Positions 37,207 to 45,766 of a DNA stretch of 64,000 nt are shown piece after piece. Below the pieces are notes generated by a model that saw only the letters and a list, made by a program, of their open reading frames with translations, had not been told where the DNA came from and made no database searches. Origin of the DNA: Hyphomicrobiales bacterium (lineage in GTDB: Bacteria; Pseudomonadota; Alphaproteobacteria; Rhizobiales; Rhizobiaceae). Made by a program: the position numbers and the translations under genes. The stretch spans positions 1 to 64,000 of the forward strand of contig UCMT01000024.1 of assembly GCA_900473795.1 (NCBI GenBank), in the 5' to 3' direction. Every line of letters begins with the position of its first letter. Within the stretch, counting starts at the first letter, position 1.

Positions 37207-38196
37207 TCAGAAGATCTTGGCGAATTCCTCGACGTTCGACGCATCATAGACGAACGGGTCGGCCATCGCGCCTTCGTTGTTGTCGTCGAGCTTGACGGTA
37301 CCCATGCGGCCCATCTTCAGTTCGGCGCCCGGCTTGGCTTCCGCGCCGCCGATCAGGTCGTAGGCGATCATCGTTGCAGAATAGCCGAGGTCGATCGGGT
37401 TCCAGATCGCGAAGGACTTGGACGAACCGGCCTTCACGTGACCAGCCATTTCCGAGGGAAGACCGAGACCGGTGACGTTGATCTGACCGACCTTGCCGGC
37501 GTCTTCAACGGCTTGGGCTGCGGCAACGATACCGACCGAAGTCGGAGCGATGATCGCCTTCAGGTTCGGATAGGACTGAATGAGGCCCTGCGTTTCGCGA
37601 TAGGACTTGTCGGCAAGGTCGTCGCCATAGACAGTTGCTACGACATTGATGCCCTTGTAGTTGCCCTGCACCTTCTTCATTTCCTCGATCCAGGTGTTCT
37701 GGTTCGTGGCCGTAGCCGAGGCCGACAGGACGGCGACATCGCCGCCGTCAGGCAGCTGGTCTGCAGCAAGCTTGATGATCATGTTGCCGATCAGCGGATT
37801 GGACGACGGGTTGAGATGCATGGCCCGGCCTTCAGGCGCAACGCCGCTGTCCCAGGAGATGACCTTGATGCCGCGATCCATCGCCTTCTTCAGTGCGGGA
37901 ACCAGCGCGTCCTTGTCATTGGCCGAGATGGCAATGGCATCGACTTTCTGCGCCACCAGCGAATTGATCACCTCGATCTGGCCTTCGGCCGTCGTCGAGG
38001 TCGGACCGGTATAGATGATCTCGACGTCGCCGAGTTCCTTGGCTGCTTCCTGCGCGCCCTTGTTGGCGGCTTCGAAGAAGCCGATGCCGAGCGCCTTGAC
38101 GACGAGGGCGATCTTCTTGTTTTCCGCATGCGCGGCGTTTGCCATCAGCGCCAGCGACACCGCTGCCGTGACCATCAGTGTTTTCATAATCTTCAT
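37207..38196 (-). CDS. rhaS: Rhamnose-binding periplasmic protein RhaS
   Basis: 329 residues, periplasmic substrate-binding protein of the ribose-binding family. A signal peptide (MKIMKTLMVTAAVSLALMAN, cleavage after AHA) is followed by KKIALVVKALGIGFFEAANK and YTGPTSTTAEGQIEVINSLV. A very strong ribosome site (GGGAGGAG) precedes the ATG at 38196; an open upstream extension is ignored. Name from position in the rha operon. The hairpin downstream may keep its mRNA level above that of the transporter genes. Confidence 0.94.
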   Translation of the reverse strand: MKIMKTLMVTAAVSLALMANAAHAENKKIALVVKALGIGFFEAANKGAQEAAKELGDVEIIYTGPTSTTAEGQIEVINSLVAQKVDAIAISANDKDALVPALKKAMDRGIKVISWDSGVAPEGRAMHLNPSSNPLIGNMIIKLAADQLPDGGDVAVLSASATATNQNTWIEEMKKVQGNYKGINVVATVYGDDLADKSYRETQGLIQSYPNLKAIIAPTSVGIVAAAQAVEDAGKVGQINVTGLGLPSEMAGHVKAGSSKSFAIWNPIDLGYSATMIAYDLIGGAEAKPGAELKMGRMGTVKLDDNNEGAMADPFVYDASNVEEFAKIF

Positions 38197-38317
38197 TGAC
38201 GTTCTCCTCCCTGAAGCCGTGCGGTCACGATGACCGCGTTCATCCGGCTTTATGCCTTCAGTTTCTGCCGGACTGCCTTGCAGCCGGCGGTTTTCCACTC
38301 CCCTGCTCCCGCCAGCG

Positions 38318-39127
38318 TCATGCCGACGAGGAAGCATTCTCCTCAGTGCCGGATCTCGTATTGGCAACGACCAAATTGACGCCGGCATCTTCGAGCATAC
38401 GGACATGCCTGTCCTCGATGCCCGAATCCGTGATCACCGTGGTTATGCGCTTCAGCCCACAGAGAATGAGGCTGGAGCGCTTGTGAAATTTCGACGAGTC
38501 GATCAGCACGACGAGCTCGTCGGCCTGGTCGATCAGTTTCTGCTCCGCCTGGATGAGCAGCGGATCGCCCTCCATCAGGCCGAGGGGGCCGAGCCCCTGC
38601 GCACCCATGAACATGCGGCGCGCATAGAAATTGCGCGTGACGTCATTGTCGAACGGGCTGAGGATGATGTTCTGCTCGCGGTAGATCGTGCCACCCGACA
38701 GCATCACCGTATTCTTCGAATGCTTGAGCAGGTGTTCGGCGATCGGAAACGAATTGGTGAACACCTGCATGCGGCGGTTCGCCAGGAAATGCACCATCTG
38801 GAAGGTCGTCGTGCCGCCATTGATGATGATCGGCTCGCCGTCCTGGCAGAGCGCCACTGCCTCCTTGGCGATCGCCTGCTTCTGGCGGGCATGCAGACCT
38901 TCATTGACGCTGAAGGGGCGGCCGGCAAGCCCGACGAACTGCGGCGGATTGATCGCTTCTGCGCCGCCGCGCACTCGGCGAAGACGTTTCTGCACGTGCA
39001 GAGCGGCAATATCCCGGCGGATCGTCGCCTCGGAACTATCCGTCAATTCGACCAGTTCAGGCACGGTGATGACCGGCTTGTCCTGAACCGCCGACAGAAT
39101 AATCCTGTGTCGCTCTTTTTCGTGCAT
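38318..39127 (-). CDS. rhaR: Rhamnose operon regulator RhaR (DeoR family)
   Basis: 269 residues. N-terminal DeoR helix-turn-helix (about 5-55) with VPELVELTDSSEATIRRDIA and a C-terminal sugar-phosphate sensing domain with INGGTTTFQMVHFLA and LIDSSKFHKRSSLILC. The ATG at 39127 has GGAGG five bases upstream; a TTG four codons earlier is the alternative. As in Rhizobium leguminosarum it heads the leftward rha set and should repress both rha transcripts, with a rhamnose-derived phosphate as likely inducer. The divergent promoter region carries matching inverted repeats. Confidence 0.9.
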   Translation of the reverse strand: MHEKERHRIILSAVQDKPVITVPELVELTDSSEATIRRDIAALHVQKRLRRVRGGAEAINPPQFVGLAGRPFSVNEGLHARQKQAIAKEAVALCQDGEPIIINGGTTTFQMVHFLANRRMQVFTNSFPIAEHLLKHSKNTVMLSGGTIYREQNIILSPFDNDVTRNFYARRMFMGAQGLGPLGLMEGDPLLIQAEQKLIDQADELVVLIDSSKFHKRSSLILCGLKRITTVITDSGIEDRHVRMLEDAGVNLVVANTRSGTEENASSSA

Positions 39128-39170
39128 TCCATCCTCCAACGATGCCTATGCTTCCATCACGACCGTGCAT

Positions 39171-39243
39171 TGTCAATCACTTTCAATCATATTTTTTCAT
39201 TGTGCGCTGCAATATGATTGTTTTTGATCGTTTATGATTGACA
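39171..39243. promoter_or_regulatory. Nested inverted repeats, likely RhaR operator
   Basis: Two perfect inverted repeats share nearly the same centre: TGTCAATCA (39171) with TGATTGACA (39235), and CAATCATATT (39184) with AATATGATTG (39211). All four half-sites carry CAATCA or its complement. They lie between the divergent rhaR and rhaD starts, as expected for a DeoR-family operator. Confidence 0.7.
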
Positions 39244-39258
39244 TCGCGGCGATCTTTG

Positions 39259-39273
39259 TGTGATCTGATCACA
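39259..39273. promoter_or_regulatory. Perfect 15-base palindrome TGTGATCTGATCACA
   Basis: Fully symmetric around 39266, about 67 bases before the rhaD start. It resembles a CRP-type site (TGTGA and TCACA) but with a spacer of five rather than six, and also a GntR-type site. A second regulator input at rhaD is possible. Confidence 0.5.
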
Positions 39274-39339
39274 ACGAATGTGCTTGTGCCCCTCACAATG
39301 AAAAGGGGGCCGGCGCAGAATTGACCGGGAGGAATGACG

Positions 39340-41439
39340 ATGCTCGACAAGCAACAAGGCGCGCGCCTTGCCAATCTCTGGGATGACGGCAAGGCAGCCG
39401 GGATGAGCGAGCCGGAGCGGCTGCTCTATCGCTCCAACCTGCTCGGCTCCGACAAGCGCATCACCAATTACGGCGGCGGCAATACTTCGGCCAAGGTCAT
39501 CGAAAAGGACCCGCTCGGCGGCGGCGAGGTCGAGGTTCTCTGGGTCAAGGGTTCCGGCGGCGATGTCGGCACCATCAAGATGGACGGCTTTTCGACGCTC
39601 TACATGGACAAGCTGAACGCGCTGAAGGGCCTTTACCGCGGTCTTGAGCATGAAGACGAGATGGTCGGCTACCTGCCGCATTGCACTTTCAACCTCAACC
39701 CGCGCGCCGCATCCATCGACACCCCGCTGCATGCCTATGTGCCCAAGAAGCATGTCGACCACATGCATCCGGATGCAATCATCGCGATCGCCGCGTCGAA
39801 GAACAGCCGCGAACTGACGCAGAAGATTTTCGGAGACGATATCGGCTGGCTGCCATGGAAACGCCCCGGCTTCGAGCTCGGCCTGTGGCTTTCGAAATTC
39901 TGCGCTGAAAATCCGACTGCACGCGGGCTGATCCTTGAAAGCCATGGCCTGTTCACCTGGGGCGACACGGCCAAGGAGGCCTACGAGACCACGATCGAGA
40001 TCATCAACAAGGCGATTGCCTGGTTCGAGACGGAAAACACCGCCCCTGCTTTCGGCGGCGCAGTCAAGGCTGTTCTCCCGGCCGAGCAACGCCGCGCCGT
40101 CGCGCAAAAGCTGATGCCTGTCATTCGCGGCATGATCAGCGCAGACGAGCGCAAGCTCGGGCACTTTGACGACAGCCAGGCCGTGCTCGACTTCGTCACC
40201 TCCAAGAACCTCGAACCGCTGGCAGCGCTCGGCACCTCCTGCCCCGACCATTTCCTGCGCACCAAGATTTGCCCGCTGGTCGTCGATTTCGATCCGGCCA
40301 ATCCCGATATCGACAAGACGCTGGCCGGTCTTGAAGCGGCAATCGTCGAATACCGTGCCGGTTACGCCGCCTATTATGAGCGTTGCAAGCGCGACAACAG
40401 CCCGGCGATGCGCGATCCCAATGCGGTCGTCTATCTCGTGCCCGGCGTCGGCATGATCACCTTTGCCAAGGACAAGGCGACGGCCCGCATTTCCGGCGAG
40501 TTCTATGTCAATGCCATCAACGTCATGCGCGGCGCCTCCGGCGTTTCGACCTATGTCGGCCTGCCGGAACAGGAAGCCTTCGACATCGAATATTGGCTGC
40601 TTGAGGAAGCGAAACTCCAGCGCATGCCGAAACCGAAGATGCTCGCCGGCAAGATCGCGCTCGTTACCGGCGGCGCCGGCGGCATCGGCAAGGCAACGGC
40701 GAACCGCCTGATGCAGGAAGGCGCTTGTGTCGTTCTTGCCGATATCGATGAGACGGCTCTCGCAGCAGCGCATGGCGAACTGGGTGGGCGCTACGGCAAG
40801 GATTTCGTCCGCGCCGTGAACATGAACGTCACCGACGAAGCCGCGGTCGAGAAGAGCTTCGCCGATGCACTGCTCGAATTCGGCGGCCTCGATATTCTCG
40901 TCTCCAATGCCGGCCTCGCCTCCTCCGCCGCGATCGAAGACACGACGCTGGCGCTCTGGAACAAGAACGTCGATATCCTGGCGACGGGCTATTTCCTCGT
41001 CTCGCGCGAAGCCTTCCGTATCTTCCGTCAACAGAAGGCCGGCGGCAACGTCGTCTTCGTCGCCTCCAAGAACGGCCTTGCCGCCTCCCCCGGCGCATCG
41101 GCCTATTGCACGGCGAAGGCGGCCGAAATCCACCTTGCCCGTTGCCTGGCGCTCGAAGGCGCATCGGCGCAGATCCGCGTCAACGTCGTCAATCCGGATG
41201 CCGTTCTGCGCGGCTCGAAGATCTGGACGGGCGAGTGGAAGGAACAGCGCGCGGCGGCCTACAAGATGGATGTCGACGAACTGGAAGCCCACTATCGCGA
41301 TCGCTCCATGCTGAAGCTCAGCGTCTATCCGGAAGACATTGCGGAAGCGATCTATTTCCTCGCCTCCGACATGTCGGCCAAGTCCACCGGCAACATCATC
41401 AATGTCGACGCGGGCAATGCCCAGTCGTTCACGCGCTAG
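39340..41439 (+). CDS. rhaD: Bifunctional rhamnulose-1-phosphate aldolase / lactaldehyde dehydrogenase RhaD
   Basis: 699 residues in two parts. Residues 1 to about 430 are a class II aldolase region with metal-binding histidines in HAYVPKKHVDHMHPDA and SHGLFTWG. Residues about 440-699 are a short-chain dehydrogenase with VTGGAGGIGKA and the YxxxK pair in SAYCTAKAAE. It cleaves rhamnulose 1-phosphate and oxidises the lactaldehyde. The ATG at 39340 has GGGAGG eight bases upstream; an ATG two codons earlier is too close to that site. Divergent from rhaR, 13 bases before rhaI. Confidence 0.93.
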   Translation: MLDKQQGARLANLWDDGKAAGMSEPERLLYRSNLLGSDKRITNYGGGNTSAKVIEKDPLGGGEVEVLWVKGSGGDVGTIKMDGFSTLYMDKLNALKGLYRGLEHEDEMVGYLPHCTFNLNPRAASIDTPLHAYVPKKHVDHMHPDAIIAIAASKNSRELTQKIFGDDIGWLPWKRPGFELGLWLSKFCAENPTARGLILESHGLFTWGDTAKEAYETTIEIINKAIAWFETENTAPAFGGAVKAVLPAEQRRAVAQKLMPVIRGMISADERKLGHFDDSQAVLDFVTSKNLEPLAALGTSCPDHFLRTKICPLVVDFDPANPDIDKTLAGLEAAIVEYRAGYAAYYERCKRDNSPAMRDPNAVVYLVPGVGMITFAKDKATARISGEFYVNAINVMRGASGVSTYVGLPEQEAFDIEYWLLEEAKLQRMPKPKMLAGKIALVTGGAGGIGKATANRLMQEGACVVLADIDETALAAAHGELGGRYGKDFVRAVNMNVTDEAAVEKSFADALLEFGGLDILVSNAGLASSAAIEDTTLALWNKNVDILATGYFLVSREAFRIFRQQKAGGNVVFVASKNGLAASPGASAYCTAKAAEIHLARCLALEGASAQIRVNVVNPDAVLRGSKIWTGEWKEQRAAAYKMDVDELEAHYRDRSMLKLSVYPEDIAEAIYFLASDMSAKSTGNIINVDAGNAQSFTR

Positions 41440-41452
41440 ACCGGAGGGCGAC

Positions 41453-42745
41453 ATGACACTGATGATCAAAAAAGACGTCATCGATGCCGACAACGCGGCC
41501 CGCCTTGCCGATCTGAAAGCCGACTACGATTATCTCGGCACGCAACTGTCGCGCCGCGGCATCGACATCGGCGCGCTCAAAGAGAAAGTATCTGCTTACG
41601 GAGTTGCCGTCCCTTCCTGGGGCGTCGGCACCGGCGGCACGCGCTTTGCCCGCTTTCCCGGCACCGGCGAGCCGCGCAACATTTTCGACAAGATCGAGGA
41701 TTGCTCGGTCATCCAGCAGCTGACGAGAGCGACGCCGACCGTTTCCCTGCATATTCCGTGGGACAAGGTCGACGACCTCAGCGAAATGAAGGAAAAGGGC
41801 AACGCGCTCGGCCTCGGTTTCGACGCGATGAACTCCAACACCTTCTCCGACGCACCGGACCAGGCCCATTCCTACAAATTCGGCTCGCTGTCCCATGCCG
41901 ATGCCGCCACCCGCCAACAGGCCGTCGATCACAATCTCGAATGCATCGAGATCGGCAAGGCGCTCGGCTCCAAGGCGCTGACCGTCTGGATCGGCGACGG
42001 CTCAAACTTCCCCGGCCAAAGCAATTTCACCCGGAGTTTCGAGCGTTACCTCGAGGCGATGAAGGTCATCTACAGAGGCCTGCCGGATGACTGGCGCATC
42101 TTCACCGAACACAAGATGTTCGAACCGGCCTTCTACTCGACCGTCGTGCAGGACTGGGGCACCAATTACCTGATCGCCCAGGAACTCGGCCCCAAGGCCT
42201 ATTGCCTCGTCGATCTCGGCCACCATGCGCCGAACGTCAACATCGAGATGATCGTCGCCCGCCTCATCCAGTTCAAGAAACTCGGCGGCTTCCATTTCAA
42301 CGATTCGAAGTATGGCGACGACGATCTCGATACGGGTTCGATCGATCCCTACCGCCTGTTCCTCGTCTTCAATGAACTGGTGGATGCGGAAACGCGCAAC
42401 GCTGAAGGGTTTGCGCCGGCGCATATGCTCGACCAGAGCCACAATGTTACCGACCCGATCGAAAGCCTGATGAACTCGGCGATGGAAGTCAGTCGCGCCT
42501 ACGCCCAGGCGCTGCTCGTCGACCGCAAGGCGCTTGAGGGTTACCAAGATGGTAATGATGCACTGATGGCGACGGAAACACTGAAAGCCGCCTTCCGCAC
42601 CCATGTCGAGCCCATTCTTGCCATGGCACGGTACGAGGCTGGCGGCGCGATCGCACCGGTTGCGACCTATCGGGCGAGCGGATACCGCGCCAAGGTCTCG
42701 AGCGAGCGCCCGGCTTCGAAGAGCGGCGGCGGCGGCATCGTCTGA
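41453..42745 (+). CDS. rhaI: L-rhamnose isomerase RhaI
   Basis: 430 residues, TIM-barrel isomerase of the Pseudomonas/rhizobial type. Metal-ligand regions are visible: FTEHKMFEPAF, LVDLGHHAPN and HFNDSKYGDDDLDTGS. It converts L-rhamnose to L-rhamnulose. GGAGGG seven bases before the ATG supports the start at 41453, although the frame is open upstream inside rhaD. A clear terminator follows, ending the rhaD-rhaI transcript. Confidence 0.95.
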   Translation: MTLMIKKDVIDADNAARLADLKADYDYLGTQLSRRGIDIGALKEKVSAYGVAVPSWGVGTGGTRFARFPGTGEPRNIFDKIEDCSVIQQLTRATPTVSLHIPWDKVDDLSEMKEKGNALGLGFDAMNSNTFSDAPDQAHSYKFGSLSHADAATRQQAVDHNLECIEIGKALGSKALTVWIGDGSNFPGQSNFTRSFERYLEAMKVIYRGLPDDWRIFTEHKMFEPAFYSTVVQDWGTNYLIAQELGPKAYCLVDLGHHAPNVNIEMIVARLIQFKKLGGFHFNDSKYGDDDLDTGSIDPYRLFLVFNELVDAETRNAEGFAPAHMLDQSHNVTDPIESLMNSAMEVSRAYAQALLVDRKALEGYQDGNDALMATETLKAAFRTHVEPILAMARYEAGGAIAPVATYRASGYRAKVSSERPASKSGGGGIV

Positions 42746-42762
42746 GTCGCGACTGATTCGCG

Positions 42763-42795
42763 AAACGGCCCGGCGGTTGCCGGGCCGTTTTGTTT
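42763..42795 (+). terminator. Rho-independent terminator after rhaI
   Basis: AAACGGCCCGGC pairs with GCCGGGCCGTTT around a short GGTT loop, followed by a T-rich tract, about 18 bases past the stop. Confidence 0.88.
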
Positions 42796-42960
42796 GGGCA
42801 ACAAGCATGGATTTTGGCCCTTCCCGATCGGAAATCCGGCCTCCGTGCCGTCTTTCAACCTATTGAAAGCAAAAAAGCTTCGAAGATTCACTTTCCCCTC
42901 TGACGCGGTTGTCTTTTCGCTCTATCTTGCATCTGCGGATACAACGGAAAGGAACCATCC

Positions 42961-43215
42961 ATGGGTATCGAAAGCATCGTCGTTTTTCTGATCGTCGGCG
43001 CCATTGCCGGCTGGCTTGCAGGTTTGATCGTCTCGGGTTTCGGCTTCGGCCTGATCGGCAACATCGTTGTCGGGATCGTCGGCGCCTTCATCGCCGGGGC
43101 CCTCTTCCCCTATCTCGGCATCAGCATCGGCAGCGGCATCCTCGCTGCCATCATTCATTCGACGATCGGCGCCGTCATCCTTCTGGTATTGATCCGCATC
43201 GTCAAAAGCGCGTGA
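42961..43215 (+). CDS. GlsB/YeaQ/YmgE family membrane protein
   Basis: 84 residues, three hydrophobic helices with the glycine-rich pattern of this stress-associated family (IVGAIAGWLAGLIVSGFGFG, then GNIVVGIVGAFIAG). AAGGA precedes the ATG. Small inner-membrane protein; the family is induced by stress in many bacteria but its biochemical role is unclear. Single gene between the rhaI terminator and a hairpin. Confidence 0.9.
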   Translation: MGIESIVVFLIVGAIAGWLAGLIVSGFGFGLIGNIVVGIVGAFIAGALFPYLGISIGSGILAAIIHSTIGAVILLVLIRIVKSA

Positions 43216-43230
43216 CATATCAAAAGCGGA

Positions 43231-43260
43231 GTACCGGTTTTCCGCAAGGCGAACCGGTAC
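43231..43260. repeat. Short hairpin element
   Basis: GTACCGGTT and AACCGGTAC pair perfectly across a 12-base loop. It lies 15 bases past the GlsB-family stop and has no T run. Similar ACCGGTT/AACCGGT hairpins are common between rhizobial genes; it may be a transcript-end stabiliser or weak terminator. Confidence 0.5.
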
Positions 43261-43288
43261 AACCCGTCACTTGCAATTGGGAGTTACC

Positions 43289-43477
43289 ATGTCCGACCTA
43301 TACGATCCCCGGATCGAACAAGCACTTCAATCCTTCATTTCCGATCACCCGGGAATGGATACCCGCAACCAGGCCATCGCCGCCATCCTGGTCAACTGGT
43401 TCACCAGCCACGGGTACCTGCCGCACGATCAGGAAGGCATTCGTCCGGAAAATCTTGACGCATCGAACGACGACTGA
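43289..43477 (+). CDS. Small conserved unknown protein, 62 residues
   Basis: Begins MSDLYDPRIEQALQSFISDH and contains GMDTRNQAIAAILVNWFTSH. Soluble, probably helical; the NQAIAAILVNWF part looks like a short ribbon-helix-helix or amphipathic helix. TTGGGAG lies upstream of the ATG. No family assigned. Follows the hairpin at 43231 and precedes a YbaK-type gene. Confidence 0.65.
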   Translation: MSDLYDPRIEQALQSFISDHPGMDTRNQAIAAILVNWFTSHGYLPHDQEGIRPENLDASNDD

Positions 43478-43595
43478 AAGTATCGCCGGACAGCTCACGT
43501 GACGGTTGAGCGCCCGGAGCATTTACCGTCACTCCTCCTCATATCCGGATCGGCCGCGCGTGCGGCTTCGATCCGAGCAAACCTGTTGCAGCGCC

Positions 43596-44057
43596 ATGAG
43601 CCTTTCCTCCGTCAAGTCGTTCTTCGCCGAAAAAGCCCCCGACATCGACGTCATCGAGCTCCCGCAGAGCACGGCCACGGTCGCTCTGGCTGCCGAGGGG
43701 CATGGCGTCGAGCCGGCGCAGATCGCCAAGACACTGGCGCTACGGGTCGCCGACGAGGTTATCCTGATCGTGACGCGCGGCGATGCCCGCCTCGACAACA
43801 AGAAATACAAGGCCCTCTTCGCCACCAAGGCCCGCATGCTCGGCTTTGACGAGGTCGAGGAAGAGACGGGCCATCCCGTCGGTGGCGTCTGCCCCTTCGG
43901 CTTGGTGAAACCTCACAAGGTCTATTGCGACATTTCCCTGAAGGCGTTCGATGAAGTCGTGCCGGCTGCCGGTGCACCCCACGCGGCCGTCAAAATCAAT
44001 CCCCACCGTATGGCAGCCCTCTCTTCGGCGGAGTGGATCGACGTTTCGGATCTCTAA
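43596..44057 (+). CDS. YbaK/EbsC-type aminoacyl-tRNA deacylase
   Basis: 153 residues of the YbaK/prolyl-tRNA-editing family. Typical segments are STATVALAAEGHGVEPAQIA, the conserved lysine in IAKTLALRV, and GHPVGGVCPFGL. Members hydrolyse mischarged tRNA such as Cys-tRNA(Pro). The exact substrate cannot be told from sequence. The ATG at 43596 was chosen to match family length; the frame is open 30 codons further. Stands alone. Confidence 0.88.
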   Translation: MSLSSVKSFFAEKAPDIDVIELPQSTATVALAAEGHGVEPAQIAKTLALRVADEVILIVTRGDARLDNKKYKALFATKARMLGFDEVEEETGHPVGGVCPFGLVKPHKVYCDISLKAFDEVVPAAGAPHAAVKINPHRMAALSSAEWIDVSDL

Positions 44058-44182
44058 CACGTCGCCCCTGCCTTTGAATGAACACAAATGTTTCCTTCAA
44101 GTTAACGTCAGTATCCGCCTGCGCCCCCCGAAGCGCGTTTCGCGGGTTCCCTTTTCTGACTTGACGAAGGAGTATTTGCGCG

Positions 44183-44572
44183 ATGAACAGGCTTGTTTGC
44201 TTGGGCTTGCTGACCGCTGCCATGGCGACGCCGGCAGCAGCCATGGACCGGTCACTGGTCAAGCAGTTCAAGGAACTCGACCCGCAGACGCGCCTGGAGC
44301 AGCGATGCGACACGGAAGCGATGTGGGAGATCAATGCCGACAAGACATCGTTCAAGCCGGACAAGGTGATCGCTTATACGTTCGCAGACCCGATCGTCGA
44401 GAACAACAAGCTGCAGGCGCCGGGCGCGGTCTTTCGCAGCAAGGGGGAATGGTACAAACTGAAATACAATTGCAGCACCGGGCCTGACCATATCGAGGTG
44501 CTGTCGTTCAACTATACGATCGGCGACCTTATTCCCCATGATGAATGGGAGGCGCACTATCTTTATCCCTGA
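44183..44572 (+). CDS. DUF930 family exported protein
   Basis: 129 residues with a signal peptide (MNRLVCLGLLTAAMATPAAA) and the DUF930 pattern: LDPQTRLEQRCDTEAMWEIN, FKPDKVIAYTFADP and WYKLKYNCSTGPDH. The two cysteines (in EQRCD and YNCST) may form a disulfide. Periplasmic, function unknown. AAGGAG lies 9-14 bases upstream of the ATG. Confidence 0.85.
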   Translation: MNRLVCLGLLTAAMATPAAAMDRSLVKQFKELDPQTRLEQRCDTEAMWEINADKTSFKPDKVIAYTFADPIVENNKLQAPGAVFRSKGEWYKLKYNCSTGPDHIEVLSFNYTIGDLIPHDEWEAHYLYP

Positions 44573-44595
44573 GCCGAGCGGGCGCCGGCTTGCCG

Positions 44596-44691
44596 TTACA
44601 GGACGATGAACAGAACCATGAAGGCGCCGAGCGACAGCGCAGCCATGATGTTCAGAAGCGTCCTCATGATGTGATCAGCCATGCCGAACAT
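44596..44691 (-). CDS. Small membrane protein, 31 residues
   Basis: Encodes MFGMADHIMRTLLNIMAALS continuing to FMVLFIVL at the stop. About 20 residues form one hydrophobic helix. GGAGG lies eight bases before the ATG at 44691, a textbook ribosome site; a second ATG lies at 44682. It is convergent with the DUF930 gene. Too short for homology judgement by eye, but ribosome site and helix support expression. Confidence 0.55.
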   Translation of the reverse strand: MFGMADHIMRTLLNIMAALSLGAFMVLFIVL

Positions 44692-45086
44692 TCCCTTTAC
44701 CTCCGCAGGATCAACGTGAGACCGTATGGTTCCCGCCCTGCGGCGATCTTCGCCCGCCCCTGCAGCTTGGGCTGCCGAGACGCTGACCTCCTCTCGGACA
44801 ACGGATCAGCAGCGGTTTGATCCAGTCGAAAGGCGACTCTGCCTTAATTTGCGCCTGAACTGTTAAAATAGCGTCACATTCGCTTGAGCGGTTGGTATTT
44901 GTTAACCATATGCTTGCGATTGACGGTCGCAAAGCTCTCCGAGAGTCGAAGGATCAGGCTTTCAGGTGCTTTGGGGATGACGCTCAATCATCCAATCGTA
45001 TCACGCGGAATATCTTCAACGCGCAAACGCGGCGCTCTGCTGGAGCGGCATATTCGGGAATGGCAGTAGCTGGGCTCCCGTCCTGA
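44692..45086. other. Intergenic region without a recognised gene
   Basis: About 395 bases between the small membrane gene and the DUF2735 gene. Open frames on either strand here lack ribosome sites and protein-like composition. It should contain the promoter of the leftward small gene and the DUF2735 transcript end; no terminator stood out. Confidence 0.4.
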
Positions 45087-45278
45087 TCAGGACTTCGGCG
45101 CCTGCTCCTCGCGGAGCGCTTCTTCATGGTACCAGTTGCTATAATCGACCACCGGAAGCTGCTTGGCGCGAAAATCGGTAATCGTGCCCGCCTGCTCGAA
45201 GCGGCGCCCCCCCAATTTCCGGCCACCAGCGGGGAATTCGAAGATTGTGGCGGTCTCGCCTGTAGAAATCATTGCCAT
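45087..45278 (-). CDS. DUF2735 family protein
   Basis: 63 residues. Begins MAMISTGETATIFEFPAGGR and has the family's C-terminal block with VVDYSNWYHEEALREE. Soluble, function unknown, restricted to rhizobia and relatives. It is divergent from glnII with about 490 bases between the starts, so it may share regulatory sequence with it. Confidence 0.8.
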   Translation of the reverse strand: MAMISTGETATIFEFPAGGRKLGGRRFEQAGTITDFRAKQLPVVDYSNWYHEEALREEQAPKS

Positions 45279-45380
45279 GAATCGACTTTCTTTTATTTCG
45301 GAGCCTGTCCGGGGTCGAATTTCATGACCATAGCAGAGTTGCGCGGGTTTTGCGCGGATTGATTAAAAAAAATACACAAA

Positions 45381-45407
45381 GCCTAAAAAATAGGCTATTT
45401 TTTAGGC
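45381..45407. promoter_or_regulatory. Perfect 12-base inverted repeat
   Basis: GCCTAAAAAATA and TATTTTTTAGGC pair perfectly around GGC. It lies between the divergent DUF2735 and glnII genes. It could be an operator, or a terminator-like hairpin; the A/T-rich arms argue against a strong terminator. Confidence 0.5.
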
Positions 45408-45467
45408 ATCGAAATTTTCGCAAGGCTTTCGCGACAAATTTTAAGCGTTTGCACGCCAGTCAAATTG

Positions 45468-45504
45468 CCGCAGGTTTTGCGTAAATTTTGCGCAAACCCT
45501 GCGG
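45468..45504. promoter_or_regulatory. Inverted repeat upstream of glnII
   Basis: CCGCAGGTTTTGCG and CGCAAACCCTGCGG match with one mismatch across a 9-base spacer. It is 167-203 bases upstream of the sigma-54 promoter, a distance suited to an activator site. It does not match the usual NtrC consensus. Confidence 0.5.
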
Positions 45505-45670
45505 TTTTCTTTGAAACCGGGCTGCAAAATACGGGAAACCCATCTTCAATCGGCGGGAAAAGCCTAATTTTGCCAGTGATTTCGCATTTCCGAACGATAT
45601 CGGCCTTCCCGGAACCACTCGGCTCAGGATTTTTCCGTTTCAGCCGCCAGATCGGGCATCTCTCACAAAC

Positions 45671-45686
45671 TGGCACGCGCCGTGCA
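45671..45686 (+). promoter_or_regulatory. Sigma-54 promoter of glnII
   Basis: TGGCACGCGCCGTGCA has the GG and GC doublets separated by exactly ten bases, and agrees with TGGCACG-N4-TTGCA at all but one position. It lies about 80 bases before the glnII start. glnII is known to be transcribed from an NtrC-controlled sigma-54 promoter in rhizobia. Confidence 0.85.
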
Positions 45687-45766
45687 TGTATGTCGCCAGC
45701 CGTTGGCGGCGCAGCGCGGTACAGGCTTCCTGGTGCTGTGCATCATCAACCCATGAGAGGTTCGAA

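Noticed and set aside
45395-45676. 93-codon open frame on the minus strand upstream of glnII
   Set aside because: It runs across the sigma-54 promoter region and palindromes, has no recognisable domain or ribosome site, and overlaps regulatory DNA.
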